A DNA stretch of 64,000 nt, taken from contig NZ_JNWQ01000001.1 in NCBI RefSeq assembly GCF_000716875.1, forward strand, positions 1 through 64,000, written 5' to 3'. Position 1 is the first letter of the stretch, and each line of letters begins with the position of its first letter. This document shows, piece after piece, positions 42,799-51,981 of this stretch. Made by a program: the position numbers and the translations under genes. A model generated the notes under the pieces. It saw nothing but the letters and a program-made list of their open reading frames with translations, did not search any database and had not been told where the DNA came from. Source of the stretch: Streptomyces novaecaesareae (lineage in GTDB: Bacteria > Actinomycetota > Actinomycetes > Streptomycetales > Streptomycetaceae).

Positions 42799-43520
42799 CC
42801 CCGCGCGACAGAACCGGGGCGGCCGGGATCTCCGTCCTGGTCGTCGAGGACGACCCGGTCGCGGCCGCCGCCCACACCCTGTACGTGGAGCGCGAACCCG
42901 GCTTCCACGCCGCCGGGACGGTCCACAGCTGCGCCGACGCGCTGCGCTTCCTGGACCGCGCCCGCACCGCCGGGGCTCCCGTCGACCTCACCCTGCTCGA
43001 CCTCTACCTCCCGGACGGCCACGGGCTGCAGCTGTGCCGCACGCTGCGCGCCGCGGGCCACAGCACCGACGTCATCGCGGTGACCTCGGCCCGCGACCTC
43101 ACCATGGTCCGGCAGGCGGTCTCGGCGGGCGTCGTGCAGTACCTGCTGAAACCGTTCAGCGCCGCCGCCCTGCACGACCGGCTGGAGCGCTACGCCCGCT
43201 ACCGCGACAGCCTCGGGCGGACCGGCGAGGCGACCGGCCAGGACGAGGTCGACCAGGCGTTCGCCCTGCTCCGCACGCCCGAGCGCACCACCCTGCCCAA
43301 GGGGCTGAGCGCGCCCACCCTGGACACCGTCGCCTCGGTGCTGAGGGACGCCGCGACCGGACTCTCGGCGGCCGCCGCGGGCACCGCCGCCGGGGTCTCG
43401 CGGATCACCGCGCGGCGTTACCTGGAGCACCTGGTGGACACCGGGCGGGCGGTGCGGGAGCCGCAGTACGGGAACGTGGGGCGGCCGGAGCTCTGCTACC
43501 GGTGGAAGGTGGGGTCCTGA
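42795..43520 (+). CDS. CitB/DcuR-type response regulator
   Basis: A 241-residue regulator. The receiver has VVEDDPVAA (about 16-24), TLLDLYLPDGHG with the phospho-Asp (about 66-77), and YLLKPF (Lys). The output region is the CitB-type winged HTH: LSAAAAGTAAGVSRITARRYLEHLVDTGRAVREPQYGNVGRPELCYRW, seen as GVSRITARRYLEHL plus the RPEL.YRW end. It pairs with the overlapping Cache-domain kinase and probably activates divergent dctA in response to external dicarboxylates. Confidence 0.93.
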   Translation: MTPRDRTGAAGISVLVVEDDPVAAAAHTLYVEREPGFHAAGTVHSCADALRFLDRARTAGAPVDLTLLDLYLPDGHGLQLCRTLRAAGHSTDVIAVTSARDLTMVRQAVSAGVVQYLLKPFSAAALHDRLERYARYRDSLGRTGEATGQDEVDQAFALLRTPERTTLPKGLSAPTLDTVASVLRDAATGLSAAAAGTAAGVSRITARRYLEHLVDTGRAVREPQYGNVGRPELCYRWKVGS

Positions 43521-43714
43521 CCGAGGGGGCCGGGCGGGGCCGGGCAGACCCGGGCGGCCCGGGCAGATTCGGGCGGGCCCGGGGAGGTCTCGGAAGCCCG
43601 TGGCGGTGAGGGCGTGACCTTTCGGCGCGGCGGTCGTTGGAGAAGCCGGGGGACGTTCACTCGCTCGGGTGGTTCTGAGGGCCCCGCGGGCATCCCGCCA
43701 GGTCAGGGGCGATA

Positions 43715-43734
43715 AAGTTAGGCTTACCTAACTT
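43715..43734. promoter_or_regulatory. Iron box (DmdR/IdeR-type) before diaminobutyrate genes
   Basis: AAGTTAGG (43715-43722), CTTA, CCTAACTT (43727-43734): a 20-base dyad close to the TTAGGTTAGGCTAACCTAA iron-box consensus of DmdR1/IdeR/DtxR. It ends 15 bases before the GTG of the aminotransferase gene, so Fe(II)-repressor binding would block that promoter. The rest of the 43521-43714 gap is G-rich repeats with no gene. Confidence 0.85.
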
Positions 43735-43749
43735 CTTCTGGGGGTTGTC

Positions 43750-45195
43750 GTGTCGATCGCTGCCGTACCCGCCCAGGCCGCCTCCGGAGCCCCGGCCCCG
43801 GCCCCGGTTGCCGGTGAGGCCATCCTGCGTCGTCAGCGCGTCCGCGAATCCGCCGCCAGAACGTACGCCCGCTCCTTCCCGATCGTCCCGGTCCGGGCCA
43901 ACGGCATGACCGTCGAGGGCGCCGACGGGCGGCGCTACCTCGACTGCCTCTCCGGCGCCGGCACGCTCGCGCTCGGCCACAACCACCCGGTGGTGCTGGA
44001 GGCCATCCGCCGCACCCTCGACAGCGGCGCCCCGCTGCACCTGCTCGACCTCGCCACCGCCGAGAAGGACGACTTCACCAGCGCACTGTTCGAGAGCCTG
44101 CCCGCCGAGTTCGCCGCCCGCGCCCGGGTGCACTTCTGCGGACCGGCCGGCACCGACGCCGTCGAGGCCGCACTCAAGCTGATGCAGACCGCCACCGGCC
44201 GCTCCGGCGCGCTCGCCTTCACCGGCGGGTACCACGGCATGACCGCCGGCGCCCTCGCGCTCACCGGCAACGTCGCCGTCAAGGAACCGCTGCCCAGCGG
44301 CGGCGAGGTCGTCCGGCTGCCCTACCCGTACGGCTACCGCTGCCCGTTCGGCGTCGGCGGCCAGGCCGGCACCGAACTCGCCGCGACCTACGTCGAGCGG
44401 CTGCTGGACGACCCGTCGGGCGGCGTGGTGCCGCCCGCCGCGATGGTCCTGGAGGCCGTCCAGGGCGAGGGCGGCGTGGTGCCCGCCCCCGACGGCTGGC
44501 TGCGCGAGATGCGCCGGATCACCGCCGAACGCGGCATCCCGCTGATCGTGGACGAGGTGCAGACCGGCGTCGGCCGCACCGGAGCGATGTGGGCGGTCGA
44601 GCACAGCGGCATCGTTCCGGACGCGATGGTGCTCTCCAAGGCCATCGGCGGCAGCCTGCCGCTCGCTGTCGTCGTCTACCGCGAGGACTACGACGGCTGG
44701 CGGCCCGGCGCCCACACCGGCACCTTCCGCGGCAACACCCTCGCCATGGCCGCCGGGGCCGCCACGCTGCGCTACGTCGCGGCGCACGGGCTCGCCGAAC
44801 GCGCGGCCGCGGTCGGCGAGCGGATGGCGGCCCGGCTGCGCGCCCTCGCCGGCGAGCTGCCGGTGATCGGCGACGTGCGCGGGCGGGGCCTGATGCTCGG
44901 GGTCGAACTGGTCGACCCGACCGCCGAGGCCGACTCGTGCGGCGCCCACCCGGCGGACCCCGCCCTCGCCGTACGGGTCCGGGAGGCGTGCCTGGAACGC
45001 GGGCTGATCGTCGAACTCGGCGGACGCCACGACGCGGTCCTGCGGCTGCTCCCGCCGCTCACCATCACGGACGAGCAGGTGGCGGCGGTGCTGGAGCGGC
45101 TGGCGGAGGCGATCGTGGCCGCGGCTGGGGCTGCTGCCGGGGCTGCCGGGGGTGCTGTCGGGGTCGCTGCCGGTGCGGGCGGGGCTGAGCGGTGA
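43750..45195 (+). CDS. L-2,4-diaminobutyrate:2-oxoglutarate aminotransferase
   Basis: A 481-residue class III PLP aminotransferase of the Dat/EctB/RhbA group, forming L-2,4-diaminobutyrate from aspartate semialdehyde and glutamate. Conserved parts are YLDCLSGAGTLALGHNHP (about 59-76), FTGGYHGMTAGALALTG, LIVDEVQTGVGRTG (about 264-277; PLP ring Asp) and the Schiff-base Lys in VLSKAIGGSLPL (about 297). The C-terminus ends in an added Ala/Gly run. GTG 43750 follows a GGGGG site. Its stop overlaps the decarboxylase gene (GTGA). With an iron box upstream, it supplies the diamine branch of the siderophore rather than ectoine; no ectA or ectC is present. Confidence 0.9.
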   Translation: MSIAAVPAQAASGAPAPAPVAGEAILRRQRVRESAARTYARSFPIVPVRANGMTVEGADGRRYLDCLSGAGTLALGHNHPVVLEAIRRTLDSGAPLHLLDLATAEKDDFTSALFESLPAEFAARARVHFCGPAGTDAVEAALKLMQTATGRSGALAFTGGYHGMTAGALALTGNVAVKEPLPSGGEVVRLPYPYGYRCPFGVGGQAGTELAATYVERLLDDPSGGVVPPAAMVLEAVQGEGGVVPAPDGWLREMRRITAERGIPLIVDEVQTGVGRTGAMWAVEHSGIVPDAMVLSKAIGGSLPLAVVVYREDYDGWRPGAHTGTFRGNTLAMAAGAATLRYVAAHGLAERAAAVGERMAARLRALAGELPVIGDVRGRGLMLGVELVDPTAEADSCGAHPADPALAVRVREACLERGLIVELGGRHDAVLRLLPPLTITDEQVAAVLERLAEAIVAAAGAAAGAAGGAVGVAAGAGGAER

Positions 45196-46706
45196 GCGGG
45201 CTCGGGCCCGGCCCGATCGGGCTACCGGGCGGCGAGGTCGCGGCGGACGCGCTGGCCGGCGGCGCGGGCGGGCCCGGTGCGCTCGGGCCGCTGCTGGCCA
45301 CCGTCCTGGACGCCCTCGACGCGGGCATCGCCATGCGCTCCGGTCCGCTGCCGGCGGGCAGCCCGGCCGAGATCACCGCACTCGTCGGCGACGCCCTGGC
45401 CACCGTCGACGGGCGCGGCGCGCTCGCCCGGCTCACCGAACTCCTCGCCTACGGGGCCGCCGACCCCGCTGACCCGGCCTGCGCCGCACACTTGCACTGC
45501 CCGCCGCTCGCCGTCGCCGCCGCGGCCGACCTCGCCGTCAGTGCCCTCAACCCGTCCCAGGACTCCTGGGACCAGGCCCCCGCGGCCACCGCACTGGAAA
45601 CCGCACTGCTCGCCGAACTCGCCGAGCTGGTCGGCTACGACCCGCAGCGCTCCGCCGGGGTCCTCACCTCCGGCGGCACCGAGTCCAACCTGATGGGGCT
45701 CATGCTGGCGCGCGACCAGAAACTCGACGGCATCGTGGAGTTGGACGGGATCCCGGTCGGCGTCCGCCCCTGCATCATCGCCTCCGAGGCCGCGCACTTC
45801 TCCGTCCAGCGCGCTGCCGCGCTGCTCGGGCTCGGCGAGCGGGCCGTCCTCCCCGTCCCGGTCGACCGGCAACTCCGGATGCGGGAAAGCGACTTGGAGC
45901 GAGCACTGGCCGAGGCCAGCTGGGCCGGCCGGAACCCGATCGCCGTGGTCGCCACCGCCGGCACCACCGACACCGGCGCGATCGACCCGCTGCCCATGGC
46001 CGCCGACCTCGCCGGCCGGTACGGCGCCTGGCTGCACGTGGACGCCGCGTACGGCGGCGGGGCCCTGCTCTCCGACCGGCTCGCCCCGCTGCTCGACGGC
46101 ATCGCGCGCGCCGACTCGGTCTCCCTCGACTGGCACAAACTCGGCTGGCAACCGGCCGCCGCCGGAGTCTTCCTGGTCCGCCGCGCCGAAACGTACGTCT
46201 CGCTCGCCCGCCGTGCCGAATACCTCAACCCGGTCGACGACGAGCAGGCCGGCTACCCCAGCCTGCTCGGCCGCTCCCTGCGCACCACCCGCCGCGCTGA
46301 CGCCTTCAAACTCGCCGTCACCCTGCGCACCCTCGGCCGCGACGGCCTCGGCCGCCTCGTCGACGCCTGCCACGACCTCGCCCACGTCGCCGCCGACGCC
46401 GTCCGCGCCGACCCCTCGCTCGAACTCCACGCCGACCCCGTCCTCACCACCCTCCTCTTCCGCTACCGCCCGCCGGGCTTCACGGACGAGGCGGCGCTGG
46501 ACGAGGTGAACGGGCGGCTGCGGCGGTTGCTGCTGCGGAGCGGCCGGGCGGTGGTGGGGCGGACGGAGCTTCCGGGGGCCGGACCGGGGCGGGTGCGGTT
46601 GAAGCTCACGCTGCTCAATCCGCACACGACGGCGGCGGAGGTCGGTGCGCTGTTGCAGGAGGTGGTCGGCGCGGGGCGCAAGGTGGCGGGGGAGCGAGCG
46701 GGGTAG
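45192..46706 (+). CDS. PLP-dependent L-2,4-diaminobutyrate decarboxylase-like protein
   Basis: A 504-residue group II PLP decarboxylase (Ddc/RhbB-like). SGGTESNLMGLMLARD is at about 156-171, HVDAAYGGGALLS at about 283-295, and the PLP Lys in SLDWHKLGWQP (about 309-319). With the overlapping aminotransferase it converts diaminobutyrate to 1,3-diaminopropane, the backbone diamine of schizokinen and rhizobactin-type siderophores. The first 30 residues are a Gly/Pro/Ala leader. The pair is co-transcribed from the iron-boxed promoter and ends toward the inositol monophosphatase gene. Confidence 0.88.
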   Translation: MSGLGPGPIGLPGGEVAADALAGGAGGPGALGPLLATVLDALDAGIAMRSGPLPAGSPAEITALVGDALATVDGRGALARLTELLAYGAADPADPACAAHLHCPPLAVAAAADLAVSALNPSQDSWDQAPAATALETALLAELAELVGYDPQRSAGVLTSGGTESNLMGLMLARDQKLDGIVELDGIPVGVRPCIIASEAAHFSVQRAAALLGLGERAVLPVPVDRQLRMRESDLERALAEASWAGRNPIAVVATAGTTDTGAIDPLPMAADLAGRYGAWLHVDAAYGGGALLSDRLAPLLDGIARADSVSLDWHKLGWQPAAAGVFLVRRAETYVSLARRAEYLNPVDDEQAGYPSLLGRSLRTTRRADAFKLAVTLRTLGRDGLGRLVDACHDLAHVAADAVRADPSLELHADPVLTTLLFRYRPPGFTDEAALDEVNGRLRRLLLRSGRAVVGRTELPGAGPGRVRLKLTLLNPHTTAAEVGALLQEVVGAGRKVAGERAG

Positions 46707-46823
46707 CGGTCCGCGGTGTGCCGGTGACTGGGCGGTCGGGCTCGGGGCGGGGGCCGGAGCGGGCCGGGCCGGGCCGGGGTGGGGCCGGGCGCGGCGGTCC
46801 GGGTCCGGGCGGTCCGGGCCGGG

Positions 46824-47627
46824 TCAGCTGCCGAGGAGGACCTTGCGGGTGAGGTCCCAGGTGTCGGGGTCGGCGGCGACCAGGAGGCCGTCCTCGCAGC
46901 CCGGGGCCTCGGGGCGGTACGGGGTGCCGTCCAGGCGGGAGGAGACGCCGCCGGCCTCGGTCACGAGGAGGGAGCCGGGGGCGTGGTCCCAGGGGAGGGT
47001 GCGCCAGTAGAGGATGAAGTCGAAGCGGCCCTCGATGAGGTCCGGGTACTCGATCCCGGCGGCGTGCCGGCCGGGGGAGACCTCGCCGAAGGCCGAGACG
47101 TTCGCCTGCAGCCGGCTGCGGTGCTCGGGGTCGAGGTAGCGGCTCTTCACCGAGCCGCGCAGCTTCGCGGCGTCCCGCGGCGCCGGTGGGCGGGTGAGGC
47201 GCACGCCGTCGCGCCAGGCGCCGGAGCCCAGTTCGGCGCAGTAGGCGGTGGCGGTGGCGGGCTGCCAGATCCAGGAGGCGACGGTCCGGCCGGTGCGGAC
47301 GAGGGAGCACATCACGGCGTACTCAGGGCGGCCGGCGACGAAGTTCGCGGTGCCGTCGACCGGGTCGACCAGCCAGACGGCGGGCTCGTCGTGGAGGGCC
47401 TGGGCGAGCGAGGGGTCGGCGGCGACGGCCTCCTCGCCGACCACGGGGACGGGCAGCAGCTCGTGCAGGCGGCGGGCGATGATGGCCTCGGCCTCCCGGT
47501 CGGCGATCGTCACGATCTCGCCGGGTGCCTTCTCCATCACCTCGCCGGCGGCCAGCGCACGGAAACGCGGCTCCACCGCCTCGGCCGACGCCTCGGCGAG
47601 TATCTCCGCCACCTTGTCCATCAGCAC
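46824..47627 (-). CDS. Inositol monophosphatase family protein
   Basis: A 267-residue Mg-dependent sugar/inositol phosphatase. EEAVAADPS (metal-binding Glu), WLVDPVDGTANFVAGRPEY (about 85-103; DPxDGT metal loop) and the C-terminal LPWDHAPGSLLVTEAGG (WDxAAG-type motif, about 208-224) are all present. GTG 47627 is favoured because GGGAG lies 7-8 bases upstream; ATG 47621 is the alternative. It lies between the two halves of the siderophore locus but shows no obvious role in it. The 117 bases between it and the decarboxylase gene at 45192 are GGGCCGGGCC-type repeats. Confidence 0.9.
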   Translation of the reverse strand: MLMDKVAEILAEASAEAVEPRFRALAAGEVMEKAPGEIVTIADREAEAIIARRLHELLPVPVVGEEAVAADPSLAQALHDEPAVWLVDPVDGTANFVAGRPEYAVMCSLVRTGRTVASWIWQPATATAYCAELGSGAWRDGVRLTRPPAPRDAAKLRGSVKSRYLDPEHRSRLQANVSAFGEVSPGRHAAGIEYPDLIEGRFDFILYWRTLPWDHAPGSLLVTEAGGVSSRLDGTPYRPEAPGCEDGLLVAADPDTWDLTRKVLLGS

Positions 47628-47699
47628 GTTCGCGCTCCCTTCGCTGCCTACCACTCTCCCATGAGCGCGCGGAGGGGGTTGCGGTGGACGGGGCGGCGA

Positions 47700-47765
47700 A
47701 CAGATGACAGATGACAGATGTTGAAATCTGTCATCTGTCATCTGTCATCTGTCGGCTGTTCGTCG
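47700..47765. repeat. Heptad inverted-repeat element, copy 6
   Basis: Perfect 20-base inverted repeat (47700-47719 and 47726-47745) around the loop GTTGAA, the same loop as copy 1. Arms are pure heptads (CAGATGA repeated; TCATCTG repeated), continuing to about 47765. It lies directly after the stop codon of the siderophore PLP decarboxylase gene (stop 47766-47768) and before the phosphatase gene on the same strand, as a terminator would. Confidence 0.95.
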
Positions 47766-48968
47766 TCACTCCCCCAGGTAGTGGAAGCCGGGGCGAGGGT
47801 GCATCAGGAACTCGTGGTGCGAGATGTTCCACGCGTACGCGCCCGCCATGGCGAACAGCACGCGGTCCGCCGCCCGCAGCCCGTCCGCGCCGTCGGTCGC
47901 CCGGGCGAGGACGTCCTTCGGGGTGCACAGCTGCCCGGCCAGGGTGGCGCGGCCGGTGGTGACGGCGGGGCGCGCCCACGGGTACGGCCAGGCGTCCACC
48001 GGGAGCACCGCGAACGGCTGGGAGTGCCCGCGGGTCGCCGGGGTGCGCAGGTGGTGGGTGCCGCCGCGGACCACCGCGAAGTCCTCGCCGTGGCTCTGCT
48101 TCACGTCCAGCACCTCGGTCGCGTACCAGCCGCAGTAGGCGGTCAGTGCCCGGCCCGGCTCGATCCGCAGGGTGAGCCCGGGGTGGGCGTCGAGCAGCTT
48201 GGCCAGGCCCTCGCCGAAGGCCGTCCAGTCGAAGCGCTCCGCCGGGTCCTCGTAGTCCACGGCCATCCCGCCGCCGATGTTGACCTCCGCCAACGGGAAG
48301 CCGTGCCGCTCGGCGAGCGCCACCGACCAGGCGACGATCTGGCCGGCCACCGACAGCTGCTCCGCCGCCGGGAGCCCGCTCGCCAGGTGGGCGTGCACGC
48401 CGCGCAGCCGCAGCTGCCGCCCCAGCGGGCCGGCGCCGGTGAGGAGCCGGACGCACTCCTCGGCCTGTTCCGGGTCCAGGCCGAACGGGGTAGGGCGGCC
48501 GCCCATGGCGAGCGGCACCGCGTCGAGCGCGTCCGTGGTGACCGCCAGGTTGACCCGCAGCAGGACGTCCACGACCGTGTCCGGCCGGTCCGCGAGCACG
48601 GCGGCGAGCCGGTGCAGCTCCTGCTCGCTCTCGATGTGCCAGCGGTGCACCCCGGCGGCCACCGCGGCCTCGATCTCGGCCGGGGTCTTGCCCGGCCCGC
48701 CGAAGGCCAGCGGGGCGTCCGGCACGGCGGCCCGCACGTGCGCCAACTCCCCGCCGCTGGAGACCTCGTAGCCGTCGACGGCGTCGCGCAGCGCGGTGAG
48801 CAGCGGCGCCTCCGGGTTGGCCTTGGCGGCGTAGTACAGCTCGACCCGCTCGGGCAGCGCGGCCCGTACGGCGGCGGCGTGCCCGCGCAGCGCGGCCAGG
48901 TCGTAGACGTAGGCGGGCAGTTCGTCGGGCGCGAGGGCGGCGACGTGGCGGCGGACGGTCTCGGTCAT
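47766..48968 (-). CDS. Type III PLP decarboxylase of siderophore pathway (PvsE/SbnH-like)
   Basis: A 400-residue alanine-racemase-fold decarboxylase related to LysA. The PLP Lys is in VELYYAAKANPE (about 43-54), with HIESEQELHRLA, VNIGGGMAVDY (phosphate-binding Gly loop) and RIEPGRALTAYCGWYATEV. In vibrioferrin (PvsE) and staphyloferrin B (SbnH) operons such enzymes decarboxylate the amino acid attached to citrate during assembly. It is the last of five overlapping genes (ATGA overlap with the synthetase upstream), the position pvsE occupies. The exact substrate is not readable from sequence. Confidence 0.87.
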   Translation of the reverse strand: MTETVRRHVAALAPDELPAYVYDLAALRGHAAAVRAALPERVELYYAAKANPEAPLLTALRDAVDGYEVSSGGELAHVRAAVPDAPLAFGGPGKTPAEIEAAVAAGVHRWHIESEQELHRLAAVLADRPDTVVDVLLRVNLAVTTDALDAVPLAMGGRPTPFGLDPEQAEECVRLLTGAGPLGRQLRLRGVHAHLASGLPAAEQLSVAGQIVAWSVALAERHGFPLAEVNIGGGMAVDYEDPAERFDWTAFGEGLAKLLDAHPGLTLRIEPGRALTAYCGWYATEVLDVKQSHGEDFAVVRGGTHHLRTPATRGHSQPFAVLPVDAWPYPWARPAVTTGRATLAGQLCTPKDVLARATDGADGLRAADRVLFAMAGAYAWNISHHEFLMHPRPGFHYLGE

Positions 48969-50761
48969 CGGGCGATGCTCCCGGCAGGACGGCGGACGGG
49001 CAGACGGGCGGGCATGCGGGCGGCCTCGGCGAGGACGGAGCCGGCCAGCGGGGAGGGCAGTCGGACGTAACCGGCCTCGCGGTCGGCCTTGCGCTCCCAG
49101 CGGGTCAGCAGGTTGGCCTTGGCGGGCAGCGGAACGCCGGCGAGCAGGGCGCGCAGCCGGGGCGGGCAGCCGTGGGCGCCGGCGTACTCCTCCAGGGTGT
49201 CCCGGACGGCCTGCCAGAGCGCGCACTCCAGCTCGGGGTGGCGGTCGGCGAGGGCGGCGAGCAGTTCGGAGACGTGGTTGACCAGCAGGCAGTAGACCAC
49301 CCGGTCCCAGCCGCGCTCGGCGTCGTACGTCATCGGGCCGGCCACCTCGGGCGGGAGCGCGGCGAGGATGCGGGTGTTCTGCTCGGGGACGAGCTTGGTG
49401 CCCTCCAGGTCGCGGAAGAGCACCTGGACGGGGTGTCCGGCGGCGTCCACGCCGATGAGCACGTTCTGCAGGTGCGGCTCCAGCACCACGCCGTGGTCGA
49501 AGTAGGCGGCGAGGACGGGCGGGAGGAGCAGGCGCAGGTAGGCGCGCCACCAGTCGAGTGCCGCCGTGCCGTCCGAACTGCCCTCCAGCAGGCGGGAGAT
49601 GTGTGCGGAGCTGGTCGGGTGTTCGTCGGCGACGGCGGCCGCGAGCAGCGGGGTGACGCCGGGCCGCAGCACGCCGCCGAAGCCCTCGCGGACGATCAGG
49701 CCGAAGCCCTCGTACAGTGCCCGGTCGGGGTGGCCGTCGGCGCCGGGCAGGGCGAGGGTGCGGAAGGCGGGCTCGCGCAGCATCGCGGCGTCGGGGAAGC
49801 GCCGGGCGAGGTCGGCGAGCGCCGGGGCGAGCAGCCGGGTGAGCGCGACGGCGCCGGTCAGCTCGTAAGCGGCGTTCTTGCGCAGGCAGTTGGTGATCCG
49901 CACGTTGAGGCTGAACTTGAGGAAGGCGTCGGCGCCGTGCAGGGTGCGGACCGAGGCGGTGGCGGTGAACCGCTCGCCGCGCGGGCCGAGGTCGAGCACG
50001 TCGCCCCGGGCCATGGCGTCGCGCAACAGCGGGTGGTCGCCGATGAGTTGGTACTGCCAGGGGTGGGCCGGCAGCAGCCGGTAGCCGTCCGGTACGTCAC
50101 CGAGCCCGTCCAGCAGGGCGCTCACGCCCTCGTCCAGCGACTCCTCGGCCAGCAGCTCGGCGCGCACGGCGAGGTGGCGCAGCGGGAAGGCCGCGCGGGA
50201 CTCCGGGGCGTACCGGCGCCAGTCGCCCCGGGCGGCGGAGCGGGACTTGGGGGCGGGGTGGAAGCGGTGCCCGAACAGCAGGGCCTGCTCGGACTCCAGG
50301 TAGCGGTCGGGCTCGGCCTCCGGGCGGTCGTCCAGGCCCTGGCGGACGCCGTGGTGGCTGGACGCCACCTGGTCGAGGAACTCCTCGTTCACCGTGCCGG
50401 TGCGCAGTTCGAGTTCGTCCTGGACGTAATCGGCCAGCTCGTGCCAGCCCAACTCGGCCCATTCGCCGTTCCGTTCGACCTCCACCGGCCCGGAGAAGCG
50501 GTGCGCGCCGAGCAGCGAGGTGCGGCGCAGGGCGACCCGCAGCAGGGCGCCGCGGCGGGGCAGGCGCAGCAGCAGGCGGCCGTCGTCGGCGGCGGTCTGG
50601 TGCTCGGGCGCGGAGACCTCGCGGAGCAGGCAGTTCAGCAGCGTGTGGGCCACCGCCTCGTCGGCGGTGGGGAGTTCGGGGCTCATCGGCTCAGGGCTCA
50701 TCGACTCGGGGTTCGTCGGCTGGGCGGACATCGGCTCGGCGGTCAACGGCTCGGCGGTCAT
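48965..50761 (-). CDS. NIS siderophore synthetase, IucA/IucC family (PvsD position)
   Basis: A 598-residue ATP-dependent siderophore synthetase. LLPAHPWQYQLI is at about 230-241, KFSLNVRITNCLRKNAAYELTG (about 280-301; ATP-binding region), VVLEPHLQNVLIGV (about 425-438; catalytic His) and LFRDLEGTKLVPEQ. It joins a carboxylate such as citrate to an amine or hydroxyl via an acyl-adenylate. The N-terminus is an added run of short repeats (TAEPLTAEPMSAQPTNPESMSPEPMSPE), which also contains several in-frame ATG codons, so the true start could be inside it. ATG 50761 overlaps the exporter's stop (ATGA). Confidence 0.9.
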   Translation of the reverse strand: MTAEPLTAEPMSAQPTNPESMSPEPMSPELPTADEAVAHTLLNCLLREVSAPEHQTAADDGRLLLRLPRRGALLRVALRRTSLLGAHRFSGPVEVERNGEWAELGWHELADYVQDELELRTGTVNEEFLDQVASSHHGVRQGLDDRPEAEPDRYLESEQALLFGHRFHPAPKSRSAARGDWRRYAPESRAAFPLRHLAVRAELLAEESLDEGVSALLDGLGDVPDGYRLLPAHPWQYQLIGDHPLLRDAMARGDVLDLGPRGERFTATASVRTLHGADAFLKFSLNVRITNCLRKNAAYELTGAVALTRLLAPALADLARRFPDAAMLREPAFRTLALPGADGHPDRALYEGFGLIVREGFGGVLRPGVTPLLAAAVADEHPTSSAHISRLLEGSSDGTAALDWWRAYLRLLLPPVLAAYFDHGVVLEPHLQNVLIGVDAAGHPVQVLFRDLEGTKLVPEQNTRILAALPPEVAGPMTYDAERGWDRVVYCLLVNHVSELLAALADRHPELECALWQAVRDTLEEYAGAHGCPPRLRALLAGVPLPAKANLLTRWERKADREAGYVRLPSPLAGSVLAEAARMPARLPVRRPAGSIAR

Positions 50762-51981
50762 CGGCGACTCCAGCGCTGGCGGAGGGACGGGAGGGTGAGT
50801 GCGGTGGCCGCGACGGCGGCCAGCAGGGCGGCGGCGGTTCCGGCCACCACGGGAGCGGCGGCGCCGAACCGTCCGTTGGCCAGCGCTGCGACGGCGCCGG
50901 CGGCGACGGCGCCACCCTTGGAGACGAGTTCGAGGGTGCCGAACATCCGGCCGGGCGGGCGCCCCTGGGCGGCCCCGGCGGCGAGCACGGCGAGGCAGAC
51001 GAGGCCCAGCGTGAGCCCGGCCCCGAGCAGCAGCCGCACCGCGATGAACACGGGCAGCGAGTACGCCACGGCGTGCCCGGCCAGGCCGAGCGCGACGAAG
51101 CCGAAGCCGAGCGCGATGCCGGTGTGCGGGCGGGCGTGGAACGCCGTGTGGGTGCGGGCGGCGAGTACCAGGTAGACGAGGTGCGGGAGCGCGAAGAGCA
51201 CGCCGGTGGTGGTGCCGTCCACGCCGGGCAGGCGCTGCTGGGCGAGGGCGATGAGGTACGGGAAGGAGATGACGGTGGCGAAGACGAAGACGAACTCGAA
51301 GGCGTAGAGGGGCAGGAGCGGTGTCGTGGCGGCCTTCCCGGGGGCCCGGCCGGCGGTGGCCCCCGGGGCCTCGGCGCGCTCGGGTTCGGGCAGCAGCGAG
51401 AGGAACACCGCTGCCGCGAGCGGGAGTACGGCCATCACCAGGTACTGGCGGTGCGGGTCGATCCACGGGGAGAGCGCCCCGACCAGGACCGGCGCGGCCA
51501 CCAGGGCCGCCCGTGCGCTGCCCTGCATCAGGGTGAGCGCGCGGGAGAGCCGGGGGCCGTCGAGCGCGGCGGCCAGATAGCCGTTGGTGGCGGCGAAGGT
51601 GCCGCCGAGGAAGCCCTGGAGGACCAGCGCGAGGGTGAAGGCGGGCAGGCTGTCGGCGGCTCCGGCCAGCAGGAAGGAGACGGTGAGCCCGAGTTGGGCG
51701 CGCAGCAGCAGCCGCTTGCGGCCGAAGCGGTCGGCCAGTCGGCCCCACAGCGGGGCGCCGAGCGCGCTGAACACCGTCGGGACGATGTAGAGCACGCCCG
51801 CCCACCGGGCCTGCGGGTCGCCGAGTGCGGGCAGGATCGCGGTCAGGTACGGCGGGAGGCCGAGCGCGGCGAAGGAGGCGACGAAGTAGCAGGCCGCGAC
51901 GGCGTGCACCTGGCGTCGGCCGAGCCCGTCGGCGTGCGTGGCCGGAGGCTGGGTCTGCTGCGGCAGGGCCTCGACGGTCAT
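50758..51981 (-). CDS. MFS siderophore exporter (PvsC/SbnD position)
   Basis: A 407-residue major facilitator protein with about 12 helices. The loop 2-3 signature is GAPLWGRLADRFGRKRLLLRAQLG (about 74-97), with a second-half RTHTAFHARPHTG loop. It most likely exports the finished siderophore. It lies between the two synthetase genes, as pvsC does, with 4-base overlaps on both sides (ATGA). Confidence 0.9.
   Translation of the reverse strand: MTVEALPQQTQPPATHADGLGRRQVHAVAACYFVASFAALGLPPYLTAILPALGDPQARWAGVLYIVPTVFSALGAPLWGRLADRFGRKRLLLRAQLGLTVSFLLAGAADSLPAFTLALVLQGFLGGTFAATNGYLAAALDGPRLSRALTLMQGSARAALVAAPVLVGALSPWIDPHRQYLVMAVLPLAAAVFLSLLPEPERAEAPGATAGRAPGKAATTPLLPLYAFEFVFVFATVISFPYLIALAQQRLPGVDGTTTGVLFALPHLVYLVLAARTHTAFHARPHTGIALGFGFVALGLAGHAVAYSLPVFIAVRLLLGAGLTLGLVCLAVLAAGAAQGRPPGRMFGTLELVSKGGAVAAGAVAALANGRFGAAAPVVAGTAAALLAAVAATALTLPSLRQRWSRR

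Noticed and set aside
43750..46706. Ectoine biosynthesis for the diaminobutyrate aminotransferase gene
   Set aside because: No ectA, ectC or ectD neighbours. A decarboxylase overlaps it and an iron box precedes it, which fits a siderophore role.
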